Source: an uncultured Saprospiraceae bacterium | Lineage (GTDB): Bacteria > Bacteroidota > Bacteroidia > Chitinophagales > Saprospiraceae | Assembly (NCBI GenBank): GCA_937973565.1 | Contig: CALJKQ010000064.1 | Location: 5,703 to 69,702 of the forward strand | DNA length: 64,000 nt | Direction: 5' to 3' | Translations under genes and position numbers: made by a program | Part shown: positions 16,505 to 25,239 of the stretch, piece after piece | How positions within the stretch are numbered: position 1 is the first letter of the stretch | Layout: each line of letters starts with the position of its first letter | The notes under the pieces: generated by a model | What the model was told of the DNA's origin: nothing | The model's database searches: none | What the model saw: the letters and a program-made list of their open reading frames with translations, nothing else

Positions 16505-18694
16505 TCAGTTGGCAAATTCAGACATAAACTTGATGCGCACCAGACACAGCTCTTCCATGGTAATGTCCTCATCTTTGAGTGCCTTGAAAGCATCCATCAA
16601 TGAATCCGACTCAGCCTCGCGGTAATATTCATAAATTTCCTCAATGATGTCGTGATCAATTTCCTCTTCGATATAATAGTCGAGGTCAAGCTTCGTACCA
16701 CCGTCTACGATGAGGTTGAGTTCTTCGAGCAATTCCTCCATGGTCTTACCCACATTTCGGGCAATATCTTCCAGTGGCAGCTTTTTGTCGATGCCCTGAA
16801 TAATGGTGACCTTGTCTTTACTTTTATTGGCAACCTGGCGAATCAGGATTTCATCCGGCCTGTCGATCTCGTTGTCTTCTACATATTTTTGAATCAGGGC
16901 GATGAAAGGTTTGCCATATTTGGCTGCCTTTCCCTGGTTGATGCCGGTAATTTTGAGCATGTCTTCGTGGCAAACCGGATAAAAAGTTGCCATTTCCTGG
17001 AGGGAGGGCTCCTGGAAGATAATCCAGGGCTGTACACCCAGTTTTTTAGCTTCTTTTTTGCGGAGTTCCAACAACATGTTCATAAGCGTTTCATCCAAAA
17101 CAGTGCCGCTTCCTTCCCCTATTATCACATCGTCGCCTTCTGCATCGCTGAAATCGCGGTTCAACGGAATGGTAATCGACCATGGTTTGTTGAGAAATTC
17201 GTGACCCTGCTCTGTAACCCTCAGCAGTCCGTATAATTCAATGTCCTTTTCAATCAGGTTGTTGAGGATGCCGTGTCGGATGATGGAATGCCAATACAAA
17301 TCTTCCTGATCTTTGCCGCATCCAAACAGTGGAAGTTTGTCGAAACGAAAATCTTTCATCTCCTTGGTGGCTTTGCCGGTAATGAATTCCACTACGGTTT
17401 TGATCAGAAACTTTTCATTGATTTCGAGGATGGCTTTAATGACCATGGCCATATCATGGTTGACCTCTACTTTGTCTTTGGGGTGCCTGCAGTTGTCGCA
17501 CATCTTGTCGCACTTCGATTCATCATATGGCTCACCAAAGTAATGCAACAAAAATTTTCTGCGACAGGCACTGGTTTCAGAATACGCAATGATTTCATCC
17601 ATCAGCTGCGCCCCGAGCTCTCGTTCAGAAACGGGTTTGTCGCGCAGGAATTTTTCGAGTTTGAGAATGTCTTTATACGAGTAAAAAGCAAGGCATTTCC
17701 CTTCCAGTCCGTCTCGTCCCCCGCGACCTGTTTCCTGGTAGTAGTTTTCAATGCTTTTGGGTATATCGTAATGGATCACAAAGCGCACATCCGGCTTATC
17801 GATGCCCATACCAAAGGCTATGGTGGCTACGATCACCTCGATTTCTTCCATCAGAAAATCATCCTGAACCTTGGTGCGCACCTTGGCATCCAGACCTGCA
17901 TGATAAGGGGCTGCTTTGATGCCATTTACCTGAAGAATTTTAGCCAGTTCTTCGGTCGTTTTTCGCGCCTGAACATAGATTATGCCCGATTTGGTGGGCA
18001 TGGCTTTTACAAACTGAACGATCTCTCTTACGGTTTGATCTCTGTTTATTTTGGGTCTGATTTCGTAAAAAAGATTATCCCGGTTGAAGGAGGAGATGAA
18101 TACATTCACATCCCTCATATTGAGGTTCTTCACAATATCCGACTGCACCTTGGGTGTTGCGGTGGCAGTAAGAGCCACCAGCGGTATATCGGTACCAATG
18201 GCACTGATCATGTTTCGGATTCTGCGGTACTCCGGTCGGAAGTCGTGACCCCATTCGGAGATACAGTGGGCTTCGTCGATGGCTACAAAGGACACATTGG
18301 TTTGTTGGAAAAACTCAATGTTTTCATCTTTGGTAAGGGTTTCCGGAGCCACAAACAACATCTTGGTAGTCCCGTTGGTGATGCCTTCTTTGACCTCCCG
18401 CATTTGGGTACGGGTAAGGGAGGAATTCAGAAATGAAGCCAGCTCATCGCTTTGAGAGTAGCCCCTGATGCTGTCAACCTGGTTTTTCATAAGGGCTATC
18501 AGCGGTGATATGATCAAGGCGGTGCCCGGAAGCAGCAGGGCGGGTAATTGATAACAAAGCGACTTACCCCCGCCTGTAGGCATGATCACAAAAGTATCTT
18601 TGCCCGACATCACACTTTCAATGATTGCTTTCTGCTCTCCTTTAAAAGTGTCAAAGCCAAAGTATTCTTTTAATGATTTTTCGAGGCTATGCAT
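16505..18694 (-). CDS. recQ: ATP-dependent DNA helicase RecQ
   Basis: A 729-residue superfamily 2 helicase. Motif I MPTGGGKSLCYQLPALL (~39), motif II DEAHCISEWGHDFR (~140), motif III ALTATAT, motif VI YYQETGRGGRDG, the zinc-binding cysteines (CRRKFLLHYF ... CDKMCDNC, ~376-400), a winged-helix RQC domain and an HRDC domain (~545-615) are all visible, with a helical extension of ~100 residues after HRDC that is also seen in other Bacteroidota RecQ proteins. It unwinds recombination intermediates and stalled forks. The gene is intact. Confidence 0.97.
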   Translation of the reverse strand: MHSLEKSLKEYFGFDTFKGEQKAIIESVMSGKDTFVIMPTGGGKSLCYQLPALLLPGTALIISPLIALMKNQVDSIRGYSQSDELASFLNSSLTRTQMREVKEGITNGTTKMLFVAPETLTKDENIEFFQQTNVSFVAIDEAHCISEWGHDFRPEYRRIRNMISAIGTDIPLVALTATATPKVQSDIVKNLNMRDVNVFISSFNRDNLFYEIRPKINRDQTVREIVQFVKAMPTKSGIIYVQARKTTEELAKILQVNGIKAAPYHAGLDAKVRTKVQDDFLMEEIEVIVATIAFGMGIDKPDVRFVIHYDIPKSIENYYQETGRGGRDGLEGKCLAFYSYKDILKLEKFLRDKPVSERELGAQLMDEIIAYSETSACRRKFLLHYFGEPYDESKCDKMCDNCRHPKDKVEVNHDMAMVIKAILEINEKFLIKTVVEFITGKATKEMKDFRFDKLPLFGCGKDQEDLYWHSIIRHGILNNLIEKDIELYGLLRVTEQGHEFLNKPWSITIPLNRDFSDAEGDDVIIGEGSGTVLDETLMNMLLELRKKEAKKLGVQPWIIFQEPSLQEMATFYPVCHEDMLKITGINQGKAAKYGKPFIALIQKYVEDNEIDRPDEILIRQVANKSKDKVTIIQGIDKKLPLEDIARNVGKTMEELLEELNLIVDGGTKLDLDYYIEEEIDHDIIEEIYEYYREAESDSLMDAFKALKDEDITMEELCLVRIKFMSEFAN

Positions 18695-18861
18695 CTATTG
18701 TATGTTATTAAATAACAGCTTTTTGTTTGATAAGAAAGCGATCTCCCAAAAGGGGGAAACGGCTCTTGTTTTTAGTGGATTTTGTACCCTGTTTTTACAA
18801 ATGCCGTCTAAAGTTATCAAAAATTTCATGCAAACCCACAAATAAAATAATGAATTTTTAT

Positions 18862-18893
18862 TTTACATATCGCAGATACGCTCCCTATCTTTG
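18862..18893 (+). promoter_or_regulatory. Promoter of kdsD
   Basis: TTTA at 18862-18865, 20 bp, then TATCTTTG at 18886-18893, a perfect -7 box with correct spacing. It leaves a leader of about 65 nt before the TTG start. Confidence 0.6.
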
Positions 18894-18964
18894 GCCGGTC
18901 TGATGATAATTGCGAATAAAATTCATCATTAAGCACAGGCAAAACACTAAAATACCGCCAACAA

Positions 18965-19927
18965 TTGGAAGCACAAATTTTAAATAGCATACACTCTACT
19001 TTGGAAATTGAAGCTCACACCCTCAATGCCATGCGGCAATCCATTGGCCCATCACACGTTGAGGCCGTTAAATTGCTGTATGCATGCCAGGGCAAGCTGG
19101 TGGTGACCGGCATAGGCAAGAGTGCCATCATTGGTCAGAAGATGGTTGCCACTTTCAATTCTACCGGCAGTAAGGCAGTATTTATGCATGCGGCTGATGC
19201 GGTTCATGGTGATCTGGGACAAATAGATAAAAGCGATGTGGTGATCTGCCTTTCCAAAAGTGGTGATACCGCTGAGCTCAAAGTTTTATTACCTATTTTA
19301 AAGGCCATGGGCAATACAACCATAGCCATGGTATCCAATGCTTCCTCTTTTCTGGCCAACCAATGCGATTTGTGTTTACTGCTTCCTGTCGAAAAGGAAG
19401 CAGACCCCAACAACCTGGCTCCTACGGCAAGTACGGTGGCGCAGCTGGCTATGGGTGATGCTCTGGCCATGGCGCTGCTGCATCTCAAAGGATTCAGCTC
19501 AAAAGATTTTGCCCTTTTACACCCCGGAGGTAATCTTGGGAAGATGCTGTATACTACTGTAGGCGATCTTGCCTATAAAAATGCACAGCCTTTTGTGCAT
19601 GCCGGTGCGCTCATCAAAGACGTCATCCTCACCATTTCATCGGGCAGATTGGGTGCTACCGCTGTGACAGATGAAAACAAAAAGATTTTGGGCATCATTA
19701 CCGACGGTGACTTAAGAAGAATGCTCATGAACCAAAGTTTTGGTGATCATATCAAAGCAGAACAGATTATGTCTGCACACCCCAAAACCATTTCCGGCCA
19801 GGCTCTTGCCGTTGAAGCATTGGAACATATGAGGTCGTTGTCTATTTCGCAACTGCTGGTGGAAGAAAACCAACAATACAAAGGTATCATCCACATGCAC
19901 GATCTCATCCGGGAAGGCTTTGTTTAA
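18965..19927 (+). CDS. kdsD: D-arabinose 5-phosphate isomerase (KdsD/KpsF/GutQ family), TTG start
   Basis: 320 residues: an N-terminal SIS sugar-isomerase domain (~35-180; 'GKLVVTGIGKSAIIGQKMVATFNSTG', 'HAADAVHGDLG', 'SKSGDTAEL', 'LAPTASTVAQLAMGDALAMAL') and two C-terminal CBS domains (~200-318; 'SGRLGATAVTDENKKILGIITDGDLRRML'). It converts ribulose 5-phosphate to arabinose 5-phosphate, the first step of Kdo synthesis for LPS. TTG is chosen because the conserved N-terminal helix 'LEIEAHTLNAM' begins before the first in-frame ATG. A good promoter lies upstream. Confidence 0.93.
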   Translation: MEAQILNSIHSTLEIEAHTLNAMRQSIGPSHVEAVKLLYACQGKLVVTGIGKSAIIGQKMVATFNSTGSKAVFMHAADAVHGDLGQIDKSDVVICLSKSGDTAELKVLLPILKAMGNTTIAMVSNASSFLANQCDLCLLLPVEKEADPNNLAPTASTVAQLAMGDALAMALLHLKGFSSKDFALLHPGGNLGKMLYTTVGDLAYKNAQPFVHAGALIKDVILTISSGRLGATAVTDENKKILGIITDGDLRRMLMNQSFGDHIKAEQIMSAHPKTISGQALAVEALEHMRSLSISQLLVEENQQYKGIIHMHDLIREGFV

Positions 19928-20242
19928 AAACCAACATTACAAGAATAAAATTTCGAATTGATGGGTAAAGCAATAGTTAATTCTTTACCATTCGACACTT
20001 TTCTTAGCACACCAAATAATATGTGGCACACACTGTTAATCCTGCTTTTCCGGGTTAAAAAGATGGTGTGTATCGAAATTTGGACCTTTGAGAAGGACGA
20101 TGCAGGCTGTATGTATTTAATAATCAATGGTGTGATATATAAAATATATTTTAGTCAAATGGAGCTTTATCAAAATTTTATGCTTTAAAAATTTAAGTTT
20201 GGGTTAATTACTATATTTTTAGACCGAAATTCAAAACTAATT
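19928..20242. other. Intergenic region with a two-stem structured element
   Basis: No credible gene. It holds GGTAAAG/CTTTACC (19961-19990) and, at 20008-20070, CACACC pairing with GGTGTG around an inner stem TTAATCC/GGGTTAA with a 9-nt loop. The -7 box of the first POT gene follows at 20194. The short reading frames here have no codon bias or recognisable product. Confidence 0.5.
20194..20201 (+). promoter_or_regulatory. Candidate -7 element of the POT transporter operon
   Basis: TAAGTTTG, a perfect TAnnTTTG, 41 bp before the ATG of the first transporter. No clear TTTG box lies 20 bp upstream. Confidence 0.4.
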
Positions 20243-21922
20243 ATGAGCACAGCAACAACACAAAGTTCACGTCACCCCAAAGGTTTATGGGTACTGTTTG
20301 GTACCGAAATGTGGGAGCGTTTCAATTTTTACGGAATGCGCACATTGTTGACGCTATTCATTGTTCACGCACTGATGATGAGCGAGGAACAATCTTCACT
20401 CATATATGGCGGCTTTTTAGGTTTATGTTACCTGACACCCATGTTGGGCGGTTTCATTTCTGACCGATTTTTAGGCAACAGAAACTGTATTCTTATCGGG
20501 GGACTTTTAATGGCAACAGGTCAGTTTCTCCTGTTTACGAGTGCCACTACATTTGGCGTAAATCTTGAATTGGCAAAAACACTCTTGTATGTTGCCTTAG
20601 GTGTATTGATATTTGGAAATGGTTTTTTCAAACCCAATATTTCCAGCATGGTTACCAACCTGTATCCAAAGGAAGAAAAGAGCAAGCTGGATACAGCCTT
20701 CACCATATTTTATATGGGTATCAATGTGGGCGCATTTTTAGGTCAATTCATTTGCCCTGCATTGGGAGATGTGGTGGATGCCAATGGAACCAGGGATGTA
20801 TTTGCATTCAAATGGGGCTTTTTTGCAGCAGGTGTTGCGATGTTGATCGGCACACTTACCTTTTATTTGCTGAAAGATAAATATGTGGTTACTCCGGAAG
20901 GAAGGCCCCTGGGTGGCTTGCCAAAACACAACATTGCATCCGATTATGAAGAAGGAGAGTCACAAAAAGCTGTTTTTTCAAGCAAATCATTGATGCTGGC
21001 CGTTATCGCATTTATTGGCTTGGCACTCACATTCTATTTTGTGATTGGACAAAACATCGTTTATTCAGCCATTTATGCCAGCGGACTTACCCTGGCAGGG
21101 TTGATTTTGACAGACTCTTCCTTATCAAAAGTTGAAATGGACAGAATCCTGGTGATCTATATAGTTTCCTTTTTTGTGATCTTCTTTTGGGCAGCCTTTG
21201 AGCAGGCCGGTTCTTCATTGACCTTTATAGCCAATAATCAGACAGACAGAAATTTCTTTGGCTGGAACATGCCTCCGTCTATGGTTCAGATCTTTAATGG
21301 CATATTTGTGGTCATGCTGGCCATCCCGTTCAGTATGTTGTGGGATAAGTTAAGGGCAAACGGTAAGGAACCCATTTCTCCCGTTAAACAAGCCATCGGA
21401 CTTGCCACCATTGCCTTAGCCTATTTTATCATAGCCAATAACGTAAAAGATCTGGGTACTACCGGACTATTGGGCATCAAGTGGCTTATTTTGTTGTATC
21501 TATTGCAAACGATAGGTGAGCTTTGTTTGTCTCCGATCGGACTCTCTCTGGTGGGTAAACTGGCCCCTAAGAGGTTTACTTCTTTGCTGTATGGTGTATT
21601 TTTCTTATCCAATGCTTCCGGATATGCTTTGGCCGGAACCCTGGGATCCATTTTGCCTGCTACCGGAGATAAATTCAAAACAGCGAGCGATATGGGCATT
21701 GATCTGCAAGCGATATTGGATAAAAAGATAACACCTACTCCGGAACAATTGCAAATGCTGGCAGATAAAAACATCATGGATCATTATCCGGTTTTTGCAG
21801 GATTTCAGATCACCAACCTGTACGAGTTCTTTATGGTGTTTGTGGTGCTTTGCGGCATTGCTGCTTTGATATTGTTTTCTTTGAGTCCTGTACTCAAAAG
21901 GATGATGCACGGTGTAAAATAA
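20243..21922 (+). CDS. POT-family proton-coupled peptide transporter, copy 1
   Basis: A 559-residue MFS transporter of the POT/PTR2 family. The signature ExxERFxFYG is seen in TEMWERFNFYGMRTLL, followed by 'GGFISDRFLGNRNCIL' and the second PTR motif 'FYMGINVGAFLGQFICPALGD'. It has about 14 membrane segments and an AAFEQAGSSL segment in the second half typical of POT. It imports di- and tripeptides with protons. First of three tandem paralogues; the next gene starts 25 bp downstream. Confidence 0.95.
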   Translation: MSTATTQSSRHPKGLWVLFGTEMWERFNFYGMRTLLTLFIVHALMMSEEQSSLIYGGFLGLCYLTPMLGGFISDRFLGNRNCILIGGLLMATGQFLLFTSATTFGVNLELAKTLLYVALGVLIFGNGFFKPNISSMVTNLYPKEEKSKLDTAFTIFYMGINVGAFLGQFICPALGDVVDANGTRDVFAFKWGFFAAGVAMLIGTLTFYLLKDKYVVTPEGRPLGGLPKHNIASDYEEGESQKAVFSSKSLMLAVIAFIGLALTFYFVIGQNIVYSAIYASGLTLAGLILTDSSLSKVEMDRILVIYIVSFFVIFFWAAFEQAGSSLTFIANNQTDRNFFGWNMPPSMVQIFNGIFVVMLAIPFSMLWDKLRANGKEPISPVKQAIGLATIALAYFIIANNVKDLGTTGLLGIKWLILLYLLQTIGELCLSPIGLSLVGKLAPKRFTSLLYGVFFLSNASGYALAGTLGSILPATGDKFKTASDMGIDLQAILDKKITPTPEQLQMLADKNIMDHYPVFAGFQITNLYEFFMVFVVLCGIAALILFSLSPVLKRMMHGVK

Positions 21923-21947
21923 CTTTTGACTTTAAGCAGTAATAACC

Positions 21948-23717
21948 ATGTCTAATATTTCATCTTCCGGGACTGAACAAGGATCGGGCAGTGACTTTTT
22001 TTCTCAAAAAGTACTGGGTCATCCCGCCGGCCTGTTTGTATTGTTTTTCACTGAAATGTGGGAAAGGTTTTCGTATTACGGTATGCGCTCGCTGCTGGTT
22101 TTGTTTCTCACTTCCAACCTGATAGATGGTGGCTGGGCATGGGAAAGAAAAACGGCTTTGGCACTGTACGGTACCTATACATCTATGGTTTACCTCACAC
22201 CCATTATAGGTGGTTTTGTAGCCGATCGATTTTTGGGTTCCCGTAAAACTGTTTTACTGGGAGCTTTCATCATGGCTATGGGACACGCTTCGATGGCGCT
22301 GGAAACACCGGCATTCCTTTACATAGGTTTGTTATGCCTTATTTTTGGTAATGGCTTTTTTAAACCCAATATGACATCCATCGTTTCCCAGTTGTACAAA
22401 GACCACGCAGAGAAAAAGGATGCTGCTTATACCATATTTTATATGGGTGTAAATTCCGGTGCATTCCTGGGCATGATGTTGTGTGGCTATATTGGAGAAA
22501 AAGTAGACTGGAGTTATGGCTTTGGATTGGCCGGCATCTTTATGCTGCTGGGTTTGGTCATGTTCTATTTTTTCCAGGGCATCTTTGGCGATGTGGGTTT
22601 AAAACCACTGGTTACAGCCAATTCAAAATCCAGTGAACCCAATGCAGTGGCATCCGATGGCGACAAAAGAAATCCCTTTCTGACGATCGATATTGTACTC
22701 ATCATTTTAGCGGCCATAATTGCACTCGTATGGGTGATCAACGACCCCATGTCTAAAATATACAACTTTAATATTTTCGGGGATTCAACCACTGCTGATT
22801 ATGTAATGCTGGGAGGCGTCATTATCTTTCTTTTCATTTTGTTTTCGCGTTTGGTTCGATACAGTAAGATCACAAGAGAGAAACTCATAGCCCTGTGCAT
22901 GATTGCCTTCTTTTATATGCTATTCTGGGCGGCCTTTGAACAGGCCGGAGGTTCTATGAGCATCTTTGCCAAAGACTATGTAGATCGCAGTCTAACCGGT
23001 GGTTTTGCCACTACATTCAAGGTCATCAATACTTTGCTCACAGTTGTGCCCCTGGCCATTATTACCTGGGTGCTTACCAAGCTATTCAGAGTTACCTTTG
23101 GCAAGTATGCCATTGCCAATATGGTTTTGATATCCAGTTTTGTCATCATTTGGGGCATTGTTATATGGATGCTCAACCGCGAATTCAACAATGAGGGCAC
23201 AGAAGTGCAGGCTTCCTGGTTTCAGATATTGAATTCATTTTTCATCATTACCCTGGCACCCATGTTTACCAAGTTGTGGGAAAGCAAATACAATCCACCG
23301 GTGGCCTTTAAGTATGCCATGGGACTTACGTTTCTGGGCATTGGTTTTTATGCGCTCTCGTATGGTTCATCTGCCATTCCGGCCGGTGCACAAACCGCAG
23401 CCGTGAGTATGATCTGGCTGGTAGTTGCCTACCTTTTTCACACCATGGGAGAATTGTGTATATCGCCGGTTGGCTTGTCGAATGTAAGTAAGCTGGCACC
23501 TGCCAGAATGATATCCATAATGTTTGGCGTATGGTATTTGTCCATAGCCATTGGAAATAAGATTGCCGGTAAGCTGGGAGGTGAAATGGATGCTATTTCA
23601 CAGTCTTACGGCATGGGCAACTTCTTCCTGATTTTTACCATCATACCTTTTGGAGCAGCCGTTTTGGTTGCCGTTCTTCATCCGGTATTTAAAAAACTAA
23701 TGAATGGAGTCCAATAA
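21948..23717 (+). CDS. POT-family peptide transporter, copy 2
   Basis: 589 residues. TEMWERFSYYGMRSLL carries the exact ExxERFxYYG signature, then 'GGFVADRFLGSRKTVL', 'FYMGVNSGAFLGMMLCGYIGE' and 'WAAFEQAGGSMSIFAKDYVDR'. It is the longest of the three copies, with a longer linker between membrane segments around residues 215-245. The 3' end overlaps copy 3 by 14 bp, indicating an operon with coupled translation. Confidence 0.95.
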   Translation: MSNISSSGTEQGSGSDFFSQKVLGHPAGLFVLFFTEMWERFSYYGMRSLLVLFLTSNLIDGGWAWERKTALALYGTYTSMVYLTPIIGGFVADRFLGSRKTVLLGAFIMAMGHASMALETPAFLYIGLLCLIFGNGFFKPNMTSIVSQLYKDHAEKKDAAYTIFYMGVNSGAFLGMMLCGYIGEKVDWSYGFGLAGIFMLLGLVMFYFFQGIFGDVGLKPLVTANSKSSEPNAVASDGDKRNPFLTIDIVLIILAAIIALVWVINDPMSKIYNFNIFGDSTTADYVMLGGVIIFLFILFSRLVRYSKITREKLIALCMIAFFYMLFWAAFEQAGGSMSIFAKDYVDRSLTGGFATTFKVINTLLTVVPLAIITWVLTKLFRVTFGKYAIANMVLISSFVIIWGIVIWMLNREFNNEGTEVQASWFQILNSFFIITLAPMFTKLWESKYNPPVAFKYAMGLTFLGIGFYALSYGSSAIPAGAQTAAVSMIWLVVAYLFHTMGELCISPVGLSNVSKLAPARMISIMFGVWYLSIAIGNKIAGKLGGEMDAISQSYGMGNFFLIFTIIPFGAAVLVAVLHPVFKKLMNGVQ

Positions 23718-25236
23718 CCAAACGCAGGCAGTAGACACTGCACTCGAAGAAATCCGCAACTTCAAAGGGCAATACCCCAGGCAGCTGTGGTATCTTTTCT
23801 TCTCTGAAATGTGGGAGCGCTTTTGCTTTTATGGCATGAGAGGCATGCTGGTCATTTTTATGGTCAACCAGTTGATGCTCGATGCTACCCAGGCCAACCT
23901 GCAATACGGTGCCACCCAGGCTTTTGTATATGCATTTACTTTTATTGGCGGACTTTTTGCCGATAAAATTTTGGGCTACCGGAAATCCCTGTACTGGGGC
24001 GGTCTTTTGATGATTGTAGGCAGTATGATTCTTGCCATCGATCCGGTGCGTTTTTTCTTTTTTGGCATCAGTTTCACGATTGTAGGTACCGGCTTTTTTA
24101 AGCCCAATATCTCTACCATGGTAGGTACGCTTTACCACGATGGTGATACCCGGAGAGATGCGGGTTTTTCACTGTTTTATGCAGGTATCAACCTGGGTGC
24201 GCTCATCGGCGGTTATCTATGCGTTGCAGTAGGTAAGGGCGAAATGCTCACCTCTTTGGTGCCTGCCCATCTCACGTGGAATGTCGCTTTTGGCTTTGCA
24301 GCTCTGGTCATGATCATCAGTCTGCTCACCTTTACTTTTACCCAAAGAAGCATGGGTAATATAGGTTTGTCTCCACTGTTGCACCTTGATGCGTCCAAAA
24401 GAAGAAACCTCGAATGGCTTACCTATGTGGGTTCGCTGGTGATTATTCCTTTAATCATGACCATGGTTTCCAAAACTGAATACACGGATATATTCATGTA
24501 TATCATTGGCCCGACCACATTGGTTTATCTTGCCTATGAAATGCGTAACTTTTCGGTGTCGGAGCGAAAAAAACTATTGGCAGCATTGGTCTTTATCTTT
24601 TTCTCTATTTTGTTTTGGGCCTTTTTTGAACAAAGTGGAGGGTCGCTCAGTCTTTTTGCAGAAAAAAATCTCGATAAGAACCTGGTAGGTATGACCCTTG
24701 ATCCCAATGGTGTCAACAACTCGGCCAACTCTCTTTTTGTCATCTTGTTTGCTGCCTTGTTGGGCATGGTATGGGTCGCCCTTGCGAAAAAAGGATGGGA
24801 ACCCAATACCTTAGTTAAATTTGGACTGGGCTTTTTGTTTTTGGCAGCAGGGTTTTACATCTTTTATACAACCCAGTTTTTTGCCAATGATCAGGGCGTT
24901 ACCTCTTTGAATGTGTTTACCCTGGCATGGTTGGTCATCACATTTGGTGAGTTATCGTTATCTCCCATCGGCATGTCCATCATGACCAAGTTATCGCCTG
25001 TAAAACTGCAGGCCATTATGATGGGCATGTGGTTTTTGGCCAGTGCGTACGGACAATACTTTGCCGGCATCCTGGGTGCCAACATTGCGGAAGCATCTGC
25101 CAATGCATCTAACCTTGAACAGTTGATTACCTATACCAATGGTTATCGCCAGTTGGCTATATACGCACTTATATCGGGGGTGGTGTTGATCGTCATTTCT
25201 CCTTACGTGAGAAAACTCATGCAGGAAGTCAAATAG
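23704..25236 (+). CDS. POT-family peptide transporter, copy 3
   Basis: 510 residues. SEMWERFCFYGMRGML is the PTR signature, followed by 'GGLFADKILGYRKSL', 'FYAGINLGALIGGYLCVAVG' and 'WAFFEQSGGSLSLFAEKNLD'. It is the most diverged copy and is shorter between helices 6 and 7. Sequence differences in the pocket-lining segments suggest different peptide preferences. It converges with 3 bp spacing on a TonB-dependent receptor that could supply peptides across the outer membrane; that link is inference. Confidence 0.95.
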   Translation: MESNNQTQAVDTALEEIRNFKGQYPRQLWYLFFSEMWERFCFYGMRGMLVIFMVNQLMLDATQANLQYGATQAFVYAFTFIGGLFADKILGYRKSLYWGGLLMIVGSMILAIDPVRFFFFGISFTIVGTGFFKPNISTMVGTLYHDGDTRRDAGFSLFYAGINLGALIGGYLCVAVGKGEMLTSLVPAHLTWNVAFGFAALVMIISLLTFTFTQRSMGNIGLSPLLHLDASKRRNLEWLTYVGSLVIIPLIMTMVSKTEYTDIFMYIIGPTTLVYLAYEMRNFSVSERKKLLAALVFIFFSILFWAFFEQSGGSLSLFAEKNLDKNLVGMTLDPNGVNNSANSLFVILFAALLGMVWVALAKKGWEPNTLVKFGLGFLFLAAGFYIFYTTQFFANDQGVTSLNVFTLAWLVITFGELSLSPIGMSIMTKLSPVKLQAIMMGMWFLASAYGQYFAGILGANIAEASANASNLEQLITYTNGYRQLAIYALISGVVLIVISPYVRKLMQEVK

Positions 25237-25239
25237 GGC

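Noticed and set aside
17273..18436. A 387-codon open frame opposite recQ
   Set aside because: It is antisense to an intact RecQ with all helicase motifs; composition is a mirror of that coding sequence and no family is evident.
19958..20188. A 76-codon frame downstream of kdsD
   Set aside because: No codon bias, no promoter or family; overlaps the structured element and a competing minus-strand frame.
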